DNA from: Isochrysis galbana | Lineage: Eukaryota; Haptophyta; Isochrysidales; Isochrysidaceae | Length of the DNA stretch: 64,000 bases | Assembly: GCA_018136815.1 (NCBI GenBank) | Contig: CM030936.1 | Span: 941,800 to 1,005,799 of the forward strand | Direction: 5' to 3' | Shown here: piece after piece, positions 10,606-20,470 of the stretch | Position numbering within the stretch: the first letter of the stretch is position 1 | Layout of the letters: every line of letters starts with the position of its first letter | Notes under the pieces: model-generated | What the model saw: only the letters and a program-made list of their open reading frames with translations | What the model was told of the DNA's origin: nothing | The model's database searches: none | Translations under genes and position numbers: made by a program

Positions 10606-11117
10606 GCGTGGTGCAGGTGTGTTTCTCCCTCCTCGCGCCCCCCATCGGCCCTCCCTCCCACCCAAAAAGGGAGGAAACCCCAACAACGCACTCCCCCCCC
10701 CCGATCTCTCAGGGAAGCGGCCTTGCGGTGGCCGCCACCGGCGTCGCGCTCGCCGTCGCGTCGGTGCCCCGAGGGCGCCACTTCTCGCACCCACATCACA
10801 CGCTCGGGATCGTCGCCTTCGCCCTCGCCCTGCTGCAGCCGCTCAACGCGCTCGTGCGCGGCACGCCCGGCGCCCGCACCACACGCCGCGCCGTGTGGCG
10901 GGTCGCGCACAAGGGGACGGGCTACGCCGTGCTCGGCGTGGGCGTCTACCAGGCCCTCTCGGGGCGCGCCCTCATGCCGAGCCAAGGCGACGCCGTTCTC
11001 GTCGCGTACGGGGTGCTCCTGGGCCTCTCCTTGGGGGTGCTCGCGGGGGGGGCTCATGGTAGGGTGAGAGTCCCCACAGGGAGGGGAAGAAACCCTGAGG
11101 GAAAGGAGACCAAATGA
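10606..11117 (+). pseudogene. Cytochrome b561-like gene copy 1, lacking upstream exons
   Basis: The last ten bases of an exon (GCGTGGTGCAG) remain at the left, then an intron (donor GTGTGT, acceptor CTCAG at 10711-10712), then an open exon 10713-11117. The exon reads GSGLAVAATGVALAVA, then HFSHPHHTLGIVAFALALLQ and WRVAHKGTGYAVLGVGVYQ. Histidines before L-G and before K-G-T-G-Y are placed like the haem ligands of cytochrome b561 and DOMON-b561 membrane proteins, which move electrons across membranes. Two or three hydrophobic helices are visible. The upstream exon present in copy 2 (16101-16191) is absent, replaced by a LINE. The exon is intact, but the gene as seen cannot make a full b561 domain. 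Protein beyond about residue 110 is G-rich and probably not real. Confidence 0.6.
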
Positions 11118-11206
11118 AGGCAAGCTGCCTCATGGGCGGTTCCTCCCCCATGGCAGGGGAGGAGTGGAGAGAGGGGGGGGCTCGTGCTCGTGCCCCCCCA
11201 TCCCCC

Positions 11207-11251
11207 ATGGCCCATGGGCGAACTAAGTAAAAACTTAGTTGGGCCATGGCC
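11207..11251. repeat. Imperfect palindrome with perfect 8-bp inner stem
   Basis: AACTAAGT and ACTTAGTT form a perfect inner stem around AAAA (11220-11239). Outer arms GGCCCATGGGC and GGGCCATGGCC extend the pairing imperfectly. It may be a small foldback element or the terminator of the truncated b561 gene. No second copy was seen in the window. Confidence 0.4.
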
Positions 11252-12018
11252 CGTGCAGGCATCATCTGCCACAAGAGAGCGACGAGAACCGTCAAGAAAA
11301 GAAAGACAAAAAATGAGACGATCCGAGGTATAATTTACGCGCCTCTTTATCTTTATGCTTTATTGCTCGTGGCAGCAATGGAAGAGAGTGCTTCCGGACT
11401 TAAATGGGGGAACTCGGAGCCTACGAGGGAAGCAGGGGTGGGGTGGGGGAGGGGGAATGACTGCTTCCCTCGGTGCTTCGAGCACTGTGGCACCGCCCGC
11501 GATCGCTCCCCGGCGTCTGCCGCCAGCACGAAATTGACGCTTTCGCTTAGCCTTGTCCGTGCTGTGGTACATGGTACCACAGGCCCATACATATATGCCG
11601 CGTAAAGCAGGAGACCGCAACCACTTTCCCGCGCTACGTATCTTCCTGCATTTCCACTTCCACCTGCCCCATAATCACGCACATCCACAGCATCCCACAG
11701 CAAGGGCCATGAGTGCATAGACAGTTTCGATACACACGACACACGTACATCGCACGAACAAAGGCATAAACAACGCAACAGTCAACCGCGGCCCCAGTCT
11801 TCAGGTAGGGCAGGGAGGGGGGGACTTCGGGCGGACCTATGGCCAAGTCCCCTCCGCACAACGTCACCCCCCTCCCCCCCCCCCACCCCCATCCACCTCG
11901 TGCGATGCTTCTTCCGAAGAATTCGCACGAGACAACACACAACGACCCGCCACAAGCCAACATCGTGTGAAGAAGCGCACTGGTGCATGCCGCATCACAT
12001 GCGACACTGTGCGGTATT
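11252..12018. other. Intergenic, no gene recognised
   Basis: Short frames on both strands carry no motif. Positions 11860-11895 hold a C-run. The 3' end of the docking-complex gene (stop at 12019) lies at the right edge. Confidence 0.4.
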
Positions 12019-13821
12019 TCATGCGTGCGTGGCGTTTGCTGCCTTGAACCCCCTAGGCGTGTCGTTAAGGCTCTGGTTCATCCCTGGGCGCGGTGAGCGG
12101 GCGGTCAGCTGCCTCATCTTCCACGCCTCAATGTCGTCGCCAACTTTTCGCTTGTCAATCCCAGCCGAGCGCCTCGTAGGCGAGGGCGAGCCACCCTCAG
12201 TCGACTCCAGGTTCATAAGGAGATCCTGGTCGGCTACCGATGGCAGGTTCTTCCGGTCCGGTAGCGTGAGCGACTCTCCCGGCCGCGAGAGTGCGAGGCT
12301 GGTGCGCGCTTCTACAAACTTCTCTAGGACCTCATTTTGCGGCCGTGCCACGAAGACGCGCAGCGTCTCCGCATTCGAGCGCAGCTCGAGCGCCGAGAGC
12401 TCGACCGCGTCGAGCTTTGCCTCGATGGCCGATAGGAAGTCTTGCACGTTCGAGGCGGAACAGCCCTGCACACCCAGCGCGAAGCTGCCATCACATCCGG
12501 CTGTGGAGAAGAGCCGAGCGACAAGTTCACAAATCTCGTCGACTTTCTCCTTGGCGTCAGCCTCCTTGGCCGCCAACTCCGCCGCGGCCTCAAGGGCCTC
12601 GACTGTGGCCGCGGCCTTATCGGCCGCGCCCACATGATCGGGGCCCTCCGCGACGTCGCGCCCCAGCCCATTTGCGCTGCCCAGCGCAGCGGCTTGGCTC
12701 TCTAGCGATGCAATCTCCGCCCGAAGCACCTCGGACTCCTCGTTTTGGCGCGCCCAGAACTTTTGCAGCGAGGCAATGTGCGTCTCCCTCTCTATAAACT
12801 TGCTGATGATGTTCTCGAGAGAGCCGGGATCACCTGGCAGAAAATGCACGCCCACGATCCGTTCGAGCTTGCGGAACTCGCCGTCAATGGCTTCAAGCTG
12901 TGAGCGAAGGTAGCCGTAACGCACGTCGAGCTTCTCCTTTTGCGCGCGCTTCTGCTTCATCTGCAAGAACTGCTGTTTCTTCGCCGCCTCTGTGGCAGCA
13001 GAGAGCTCCTCAGCCGAGCGATCGTACTCATCCTCCAGACGCTCCAGCTGCGCCTCTGAGTTGTTGAGCGCGTTGACAAAGTGGTTGTGCTCCTGTGCAG
13101 CCTCCTCACGCAGCACGCGCAGCTGCGCCTTGTAGCGGTCACGCTCGTCGAGCGCCTTGATCGCTCGCTGCTTGAGCTGCTGCATATCAGCATGCCGCTT
13201 CTGCGTGTTTGCAAGCGCCTTCTTCATGAGCTGCCGGTGCGGTGCTGACTGCTTGCGCAGCGCATTTATTGTCTCTACCAGCCGCAGGTTGTACTTTTGC
13301 AGCTCGCTCAGCCGGCTCTCCATGCCTGATGTGCGCTTCATTGCGCGCGCGCGGCTGCGGTTGAGCGACTCGAGCACAGAGACGGGGTTCGATCCGCGTG
13401 GTCCCACCTGCGTGGCCAGTTGCTTGATCCGTTCCCTCGTGTGTGCCAGCTCCTTGGAGTACTGCTCGGAGAGAAGTGTCTCCTTTGAGACTGCCGTCAC
13501 GTATGAGTCGAGTTGGCGCTCTGCGGCGAGCAGGCGCTCGGCCTCGCGGACAGGAGCGGACGATGCGGTGCGTGGCGTATGGTGCCTGCGCGACGAGCCC
13601 GGCTGCGAGCGCGCCGAGAGCGGCTGGTGAGGCTGAAGCTGAGAGGATGAGAGAGGCTCTGCCCCGCTCCCCGAGTAGAGAGAGACCCTGGCGGAATGGG
13701 GAAGGGCCGCGCGGCCATCCAGCTTGGAGAGGCGTGGCGTGAAGTCGGCGTCCGCGCGAGAACGACGGCCTGACGCCAGGCGGCCGCGGGACGCCGGGTC
13801 CGCCAGCTCGGGTAGATGCAT
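12019..13821 (-). CDS. Outer dynein arm docking complex-like coiled-coil protein (CCDC63/ODAD1/ODA1 type)
   Basis: This single uninterrupted reading frame encodes 600 residues. After about 100 disordered residues rich in S, R and P, residues 95-370 are nearly all heptad-type coiled coil. It includes LQKYNLRLVETINALRKQ, like the block before the conserved coiled coil of docking-complex proteins, and a motif near residues 330-350 (GDPGSLENIISKFIERE) that resembles the E-K-F-(I/V)-E break in CCDC63/CCDC114/DC2 proteins. A second coiled coil and a long acidic to basic tail follow. In other flagellates these proteins anchor outer dynein arms to doublet microtubules, which would imply a motile flagellum. 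CCDC151 is a close alternative within the same superfamily. The start ATG is followed upstream by a long sense-strand GA microsatellite. Confidence 0.6.
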   Translation of the reverse strand: MHLPELADPASRGRLASGRRSRADADFTPRLSKLDGRAALPHSARVSLYSGSGAEPLSSSQLQPHQPLSARSQPGSSRRHHTPRTASSAPVREAERLLAAERQLDSYVTAVSKETLLSEQYSKELAHTRERIKQLATQVGPRGSNPVSVLESLNRSRARAMKRTSGMESRLSELQKYNLRLVETINALRKQSAPHRQLMKKALANTQKRHADMQQLKQRAIKALDERDRYKAQLRVLREEAAQEHNHFVNALNNSEAQLERLEDEYDRSAEELSAATEAAKKQQFLQMKQKRAQKEKLDVRYGYLRSQLEAIDGEFRKLERIVGVHFLPGDPGSLENIISKFIERETHIASLQKFWARQNEESEVLRAEIASLESQAAALGSANGLGRDVAEGPDHVGAADKAAATVEALEAAAELAAKEADAKEKVDEICELVARLFSTAGCDGSFALGVQGCSASNVQDFLSAIEAKLDAVELSALELRSNAETLRVFVARPQNEVLEKFVEARTSLALSRPGESLTLPDRKNLPSVADQDLLMNLESTEGGSPSPTRRSAGIDKRKVGDDIEAWKMRQLTARSPRPGMNQSLNDTPRGFKAANATHA

Positions 13822-13842
13822 GAGGGAGGGGGAGAAGGGGGG

Positions 13843-13843
<1 letters not shown>

Positions 13844-13897
<54 letters not shown>

Positions 13898-13916
13898 CCT
13901 CCCTCCCTCCCTCCTC
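13844..13916. repeat. (CT)n microsatellite upstream of docking-protein gene
   Basis: About 35 CT units grade into CCTC units. In the sense of the minus-strand gene this is a GA tract that starts about 25 bp before its ATG and so lies in the 5' leader or core promoter. Confidence 0.85.
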
Positions 13917-13919
13917 TCT

Positions 13920-14524
13920 CGCCTTCTCTCTCTCATTGTCTTCCCTGTCTTCTTTTCTCTTCCTCTCTCATTCTACTTCTCTCCTTTCTTCTCTCTCCTC
14001 CCCCCGCCCCCCCCTTATACATGCCTCAGCGTGCCCTCGAGATGGTTTTACCCACTCTTGCCACTCCTTTCTTCTCCCCATTTCCGTCGAGCAGCGGGTG
14101 CGCGCCGGCCGTCGTCGGTGGTTTCGGTCACCCAGAGAATAGAAAGATTTCAACTTCTCCTCCTGATTTTTTACCTCCTCTCCTCTTTTTAACCTTTGCC
14201 TTATCTGGGTGCGCGCGGTCCCTCTCTTGCCTCCATCTCCCTTCACTCTGCTACTCTCTCTCTCTCTGTGCTCCGCATTCTCTCAGTAAACGACCCTCTT
14301 CATTTGAATTACGGTGATGACACCCTCGCACCGCTCCCTCCTCCTCTCTCACGAGTGCACGAGAGAGTGAGTAAGAGAGGAGAGAGAAACTCCAAACAGA
14401 CAACGGCCTCCTCGCCTCCCAACTGTGTACCGTGAGGGGAGGAAGAGGGAGGGAGGCGGATAGAAAGTAAAAGATCGTCTTCCGTCGAAAATACACTCTA
14501 AAGGTGGGACCCTAGAGAAGTAAG
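13920..14524. other. Intergenic, CT-rich, no gene recognised
   Basis: The stretch is pyrimidine-rich with CTCTCT and TTCTC runs that give spurious Ser/Leu-rich frames. It probably holds the promoter of the docking-protein gene. Confidence 0.45.
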
Positions 14525-14705
14525 ACCCGTAACCGGTTTACCAGATATCCAGATAATAGGTATCTTTGCCTATTAAGTAGACGGATCCAGGTATCCAGAT
14601 AGGGATCGTGCGCCGCGCTACCAGGCAGCCGGATATCCAGATAGTAAATCCTGGCATACCAGATACTTCCAGGTACCCGGTTATCCGTCATATATCCAGA
14701 TACCG
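14525..14705 (+). repeat. Degenerate array of CCAGATATCC-type units
   Basis: CCAGATATCCAGATA, GGTATCCAGATAG, CCGGATATCCAGATAG, ACCAGATACTTCC and CATATATCCAGATACC recur at irregular spacing. Related GGATATTT units recur inside the DNA transposon at 56987-58760, so this may be a decayed piece of a similar element. Confidence 0.5.
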
Positions 14706-15054
14706 TTGTTGAGAATCGCCTCAATTCGATCTCTCTCGCTCCGTTACCCTTCATTTGGTATTCTTCAATGAAACTCCTGTTTTCGTATGACAACGGACAT
14801 CTGTCTCCGCGCGCTGAAGTGTTTGCTTGTATTATGGATCGAGAGGGAGAGGGCGAGTAGCTACTGACATCATATGTAATTCCATAAAACATCATACTTA
14901 TTCATGTAATCACAAGGGAGTGAGCGGAGAGCCGAGGGGGGCACGCAGCCGTCGACGGCTGTCTTGCGAGTTGATGGTTACCATGAGAAAGTTAACCATG
15001 AGAAAATGGATGCCGGTAAATCTCTCTTCCCCCCCCCCCCTCTCCACCCCCTCG

Positions 15055-15500
15055 TCACCTCCGCGGATGGGCGTCTCCGCCTCCTCCCCCAGCCGGTGAA
15101 GCCGAACGCGGAGGTGACGAGGGCCGGCTTCCGCCCGCTCCGGGGGCGACCGCACCCGCACAGGCAGCTTTTCGTGCCCGGTGTGGAGGGGTGGCAGGTT
15201 GACCACGCAGTGACCGGCTTCCCGCACGTTCTGCGGGAGGCGGATTGCAGGAGGCGAGGGGGCCTCGTTCGGCTGCACGTGGCGGCGGTGAAGGCGGCGA
15301 TGGTGACGGCGGTGGCAGGGAGGGAGGCGGGGGAGAAGGCGGCGGCGGTGAGGGAGGCGGTGGTGATGGTGGTGGCGGCGGAGACGGCGGACGGCGGCGG
15401 TGGTGAGGGTGGCAAGGTGAGGGAGGCGGCGGTGAGGGAGGCGGCAGTGAGGGAGGCGGCGGTGAGGGAGGCGGCGGTGAGGGAGGCGGCGGTGAGCCAG
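15055..15500 (-). repeat. Minisatellite able to encode a Pro/Ser-rich (SPPPP) hinge
   Basis: GGCGGTGAGGGA-type units on the plus strand translate on the minus strand as PPPPS repeats within a frame from 15837 to 15055. SPPPP hinges are typical of algal hydroxyproline-rich wall and pherophorin-like proteins. The flanking sequence in that frame has no recognisable domain, so whether it is translated is open. In the plus direction the same units precede the dioxygenase-like piece at 15520. Confidence 0.5.
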
Positions 15501-15519
15501 GTACTGGCGCGCCATCTTT

Positions 15520-16032
15520 GCCAAATGTGGGAGCGCATCTGTTCCGGTCGCGGATCCAGAAGATGTCTTCGTCTTCGTTTGGTTTTGCCGATCCCGCAAA
15601 CGCCACCAGTGCAGCACATCTACATCCATATCGGTTTCCTTGGAACAAAACTGGGGTAACATGTTCATATTTGATTCCAATGAAGGAGAGAATGGCCGTG
15701 TGAGGCTTGCAGACGACAACCAAACATTGATGTTCGTGACCCCTCGGCACGAAAGGGAGTCCAAGATCAGCCGATGTGCGAAGTATTTGGATTTCACGCC
15801 CGGAGATATGTTGGTATTTAGCTCCCGCTTCTTGCACATGTCCGACTTTCGCGTCCTCAAAAGCCGCAGGAAGTCGGTTGGCTTTCGCGTCCTCGTGCGT
15901 CGAAAAGGGTGCGCCGTACCGCCCCCGCGTAAGCTCTGGAACTTCGAAGCCGGGTATACCCTCGGGCAGAGCCTACTATACCATATCAAATGCTTCCGTG
16001 GCTGTACACGCTATTCGCTGTCGGGGATCTGA
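15520..16032 (+). CDS. Possible 2-oxoglutarate/Fe(II) dioxygenase (PhyH-like) C-terminal piece
   Basis: The frame ending at 16032 includes NMFIFDSNEGENGRVRL, then YLDFTPGDMLVFSSRFLHMS, then KSVGFRVL. The order G-D-x-L-x-F-x-S-x-x-x-H-x-S followed some 15 residues later by R/K-S-V-x-F-R resembles the distal metal-binding histidine and the 2-oxoglutarate-binding arginine strand of phytanoyl-CoA dioxygenase-type enzymes. The first half (H-x-D/E motif) is not visible. A second frame (ADPANATSAAHLHPYRF) overlaps the first part, so an intron or frameshift near 15640-15660 is likely. The piece ends just before the b561 copy 2. The substrate cannot be inferred. Confidence 0.35.
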   Translation, partial: AKCGSASVPVADPEDVFVFVWFCRSRKRHQCSTSTSISVSLEQNWGNMFIFDSNEGENGRVRLADDNQTLMFVTPRHERESKISRCAKYLDFTPGDMLVFSSRFLHMSDFRVLKSRRKSVGFRVLVRRKGCAVPPPRKLWNFEAGYTLGQSLLYHIKCFRGCTRYSLSGI

Positions 16033-16100
16033 AATCCCAGGAGCACCCCCCCCCCGGCTACCCGGCGAAGGGTTTGAAGGCACCGCGCGTCGCCAACCAG

Positions 16101-16852
16101 CGTGCTCCTCCCCTCGGGCGCCTTTTTCTCGCTCGCTTGGCGCTCCCGGCTCACCGGCGGCCTCTGGCTCCGTGTGCATCGCGTGGTGCAGGTGTGTTTC
16201 TCCCTCCTCCCCCCCCCCCCATCGGCCCTCCCTCCCACGAAACAAGGCACCCCCCCCCCCCCCCCGCTCTCGCAGGTAAGCGGGCTTTGCGGTGGCCGCC
16301 GCCGGCGTCGCGCTCGCCGTCGCGTGGGTGCCCCGAGGGCGCCACTTCTCGCACCCCCATCATACGCTCGGGGCCGTCGCCTTCGCCTTCGCCCTCGCCC
16401 TGCTGCAGCCGCTCAACGCGCTCGTGCGCGGCACGCCCGGCGCCCGCACCACACGCCGCGCCGTGTGGCGGGTCGCGCACAAGGGGACGGGCTACGCCGT
16501 GCTCGGCGTGGGCGTCTACCAGGCCCTCTCGGGGCGCGCCCTCATGCCGAGCCAAGGCGACGCCGTTCTCGTCGCGTACGGGGTGCTCCTGGGCCTCTCC
16601 TTGGGGGTGCTCGCGGGGGGGGGGGGGGGGGAGGGGGGGGGGGGGGCTCATGGTAGGGTGAGAGTCCCCACAGGAGGGGATTTCTTTTATACCGACGCAT
16701 CGCGTATTTGGAAACGAGGGGTACCAAATGAAGGCAAACGACCTCACAGAAGGAAGGAAACAAGGAAGAGAGAAAGCCGACAAGAGAGCGACGATGCGAC
16801 GGAAGAGCCGACGGCGAACGGCGGTTACCGCGAACGAGTAAGTAGAAAGTAA
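16101..16852 (+). CDS. Cytochrome b561-like gene copy 2, probably frameshifted
   Basis: An upstream exon, 16101-16191, encodes VLLPSGAFFSLAWRSRLTGG and LWLRVHRVVQ, matching the helix ending W-x-x-L-H-R-x-x-Q in b561 proteins. An intron with donor GTGTGT and acceptor CGCAG at 16274-16275 follows, then the exon with HFSHPHHTLG and WRVAHKGTGY as in copy 1. The first bases of the second exon differ from copy 1 (GTAAGCGGGC against GGAAGCGGC) by an added base, which puts a stop in frame at the junction, so this copy is likely broken or mis-sequenced. Downstream G-runs (16614-16646) expand the copy. Nucleotide identity to copy 1 over about 500 bp is very high by eye. More 5' exons were not found. 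Confidence 0.5.
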
Positions 16853-18018
16853 GGAGGGAATCTACGTGCGTAAACCGAAAGGGGCGAGAGAGAGGGTAGG
16901 CTTCGCGCGGGGCAAAGTCCGCAACGACGAACACCTACGACGAGAGCGAGAGCAGGCGCAGGGGAAAGACAGCAAGGAGGGACCAAAGGCAGGGCAAGGC
17001 CCAAGGTGCAAAGGAGCGAAATAGGAGCGAGACAGGCCACAAAGGGGCGCGACGGCAAGGAGCGAGGGGCGAGTTACGAGTGAAGAGTTCTACAAGTTAC
17101 CAGTAAAACTCCGTGGCAACAAGGTCGATTGAGCATTGAGCACAAAGACGCAAGGTCAGAAGTCGATCGCGGATGCGACACTGGGGCCCCATCATCGCCA
17201 ACCCGCCACCCTTGTGACGCTCGGCCGGCGCCTTGGCTCGCGGTTGGCATGTGCCACCGGGCTGCCCTCACCGGCCTCGGCGCCATCGCTCTCTCGCTCT
17301 CCTCTCTCCCTCTCTTCCACCGGCAGACAATTGGCAATTGGAAGAGGCGCGCACTGGGCCTCTCCCAACTCTCCGGTTTAAGGAAGGATTGAGGATCGTG
17401 ACTTCTTTGAACGAGCTCTTCGAACCTTCTTCCAACGTTGTTTCAACCCCGCAAAAACCCCCGAGTATCTTGTATCTTGTGGCGAGTGCGAGTGGGGGTC
17501 TTCGGTCTTCTAAGCTCTATTTTGACCAAAATACAGAGGGGGGGGACTGGGGTGTGAGAGAGAGGCGAACCACTCGTCCTCTCTCATCACCTTCTCGTTC
17601 TCTCCTGAAGAAGACAAGGAGTATAGAAAAGGATAGATGAAAGAATATGTGGTTCAACGTATATATCACTGAAGGACGCACACACAAGCTGCGTGATGGG
17701 GGAATGTGTGTGAGAGAGAGGTCAGGGAGAAGGACTTCGGCTGTTTTTACCTCTGCTGCTGGAGATACTTTAATAGTTGTAGGCAGGCAGCGGACCCAGG
17801 AACCGGAGAGGGAAGAGAAAAAGCGGAATATTATGTCTCCTCTACTCTGGGAGTCCTTTCGTCCTTTCTCTCCGCAGAGGCTTCTGCTCTCCTCTCCTTC
17901 TGCAGGAGAGAGAGCGAGAGAGAGAGGCTGCCGCTGACACCGCCCCCTCCGCGGAGTCCCTCTCCTGCGCTTCTCTCCTCTCCCACGGTCCATCTGAGAG
18001 TAGCGGGGCGCGGCAGGC
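16853..18018. other. Intergenic upstream of Rab2, no gene recognised
   Basis: Short frames only. Positions 17160-17180 hold, inverted, the 20-bp GTGTCGCATCCGCGATCGAC block that begins the repeat at 46121 and 52507. The right part (17540-18018) should hold the Rab2 promoter. It is CT- and GAGA-rich and shows no clear TATA box. Confidence 0.45.
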
Positions 18019-19266
<1,248 letters not shown>

Positions 19267-19785
19267 CTGAGAACATCCCAGGTTGTCTCTTAGTGCTAGC
19301 TACTCGTTTGTCAATGTGAGCCCACGATGCCAAGCACGAGAGTGTAGTGGAGAGGACTTTGCGCAAGCCTCGTACACACCATCGCAGCCGTTGAACGTAC
19401 CCACGACCGGTTGCAACCGCCATCGACACGTGTTGGATCTCATTGTTTGCATTGGCGGTCGATGGATCAACTTGATCAACTTCTGGATGTGCACCGTAGC
19501 GGTGGCTCTTGTGTTACCGCCCTAAGGGTTGACCTCGCTGCTATGGCACACGAGTACATTTAGTACATACACGGAAGAAGGAAACACGTGATAGAGCTGC
19601 GAGTATGGATGGAGATGGATGTCGAAGGAGTGCGCCGGTGTGTGCGAGCGCGGAGCGCCAATGCCCTCCTTGGCTGAGGTTTGAGGTTTGTCTGTTTTTG
19701 TGGCTTGAACATGAAAACTACGAACTAAGTTTATACTGGGTTGCCATGGAGCGCACCGACGCGACTCTTCTCTCCTCCGGGTGAA
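19267..19785. other. Rab2 3' region, no gene recognised
   Basis: It should hold the Rab2 3' untranslated region. Positions 19741-19785 carry GGTTGCCATGGAGCGC and CTCCTCCGGG, shared with 52392-52432, where they begin an ORF1-like frame of a retroelement. Here the frame stops after about 13 codons. Confidence 0.45.
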
Positions 19786-20195
19786 CCTACTTTTATAAGT
19801 GGGGGCGGTCAATGGGTGCCTTGCGCCCGCCCCTCACTACATCGCGGACACCCCCCGGGGTGGGCCCGTACATTCAACCCCAGTGCCAGAGCGGGGCTGG
19901 GCACTCATCAATCTGGCCCAGACCCCTCGTGGGCTCGGGCCGCGAGCTGCACTCCCACGCCCGCGTTGGGCCTGCCCTCGAGCGCTGAATCCCCCCGCTT
20001 GGCTCCCTGCGGTCGCCAGGCATACAAGGGACTCTGGACGGCTCCCATGGCCAACAAGGCGAGCGAGGAAGAGCCAGGCGGGGCCAGGGACTGAGCCCCA
20101 GCCTCCGTACTGCCCCCTGAGCTGCCGTTAATGACCCTCTGGGAGCCCCCAAAGGACCCCTGAGAGTAGGCCAGGGCGCGCGCGCATGGGCGCGC
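19786..20195 (+). repeat. Dispersed 410-bp repeat, copy 1 (partner 62426-62850)
   Basis: Collinear blocks shared with 62426-62850 include CCTACTTTTATAAGT, CATCGCGGACACCCCC, GGGCACTCATCAATC, GGTCGCCAGGCATACAAGGG, GGCTCCCATGGCCAAC and AAAGGACCCCTGAGAG, with small indels between. Identity is roughly 85% by eye. Both copies are in the same orientation. No coding capacity or terminal repeats are seen, so this may be a SINE-like or 5'-region retroelement piece. Confidence 0.8.
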
Positions 20196-20470
20196 ATGGC
20201 GACGCGCCGCAGGGACAACGATGGGTGAGAGTGGGGAGAGGGAGAGCGAGGGAGGGCGGCGGCGCGCGCTCCATGACCCTATCAGTTTACTGATAGTTTT
20301 CTACATCTGTATAATACATCCGTTGGGCCCGATGATCGGGCTTGGGGGTTATATTTTGTAAAGTCCGTGCCCAAATTTGAAGCCATCGTGCGCATTTCTG
20401 TACTGGGTATTAGTTCGTCTCGGTTGCCTATTGTAAACGATATTCAAGTGGTACCCTTACTTACCTTGCT

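Noticed and set aside
15055-15989. Three minus-strand frames with PPPPS, AASLT and HRRLP repeats as a wall protein gene
   Set aside because: All come from one minisatellite read in three frames, and none has a flanking domain, so only the repeat is reported.
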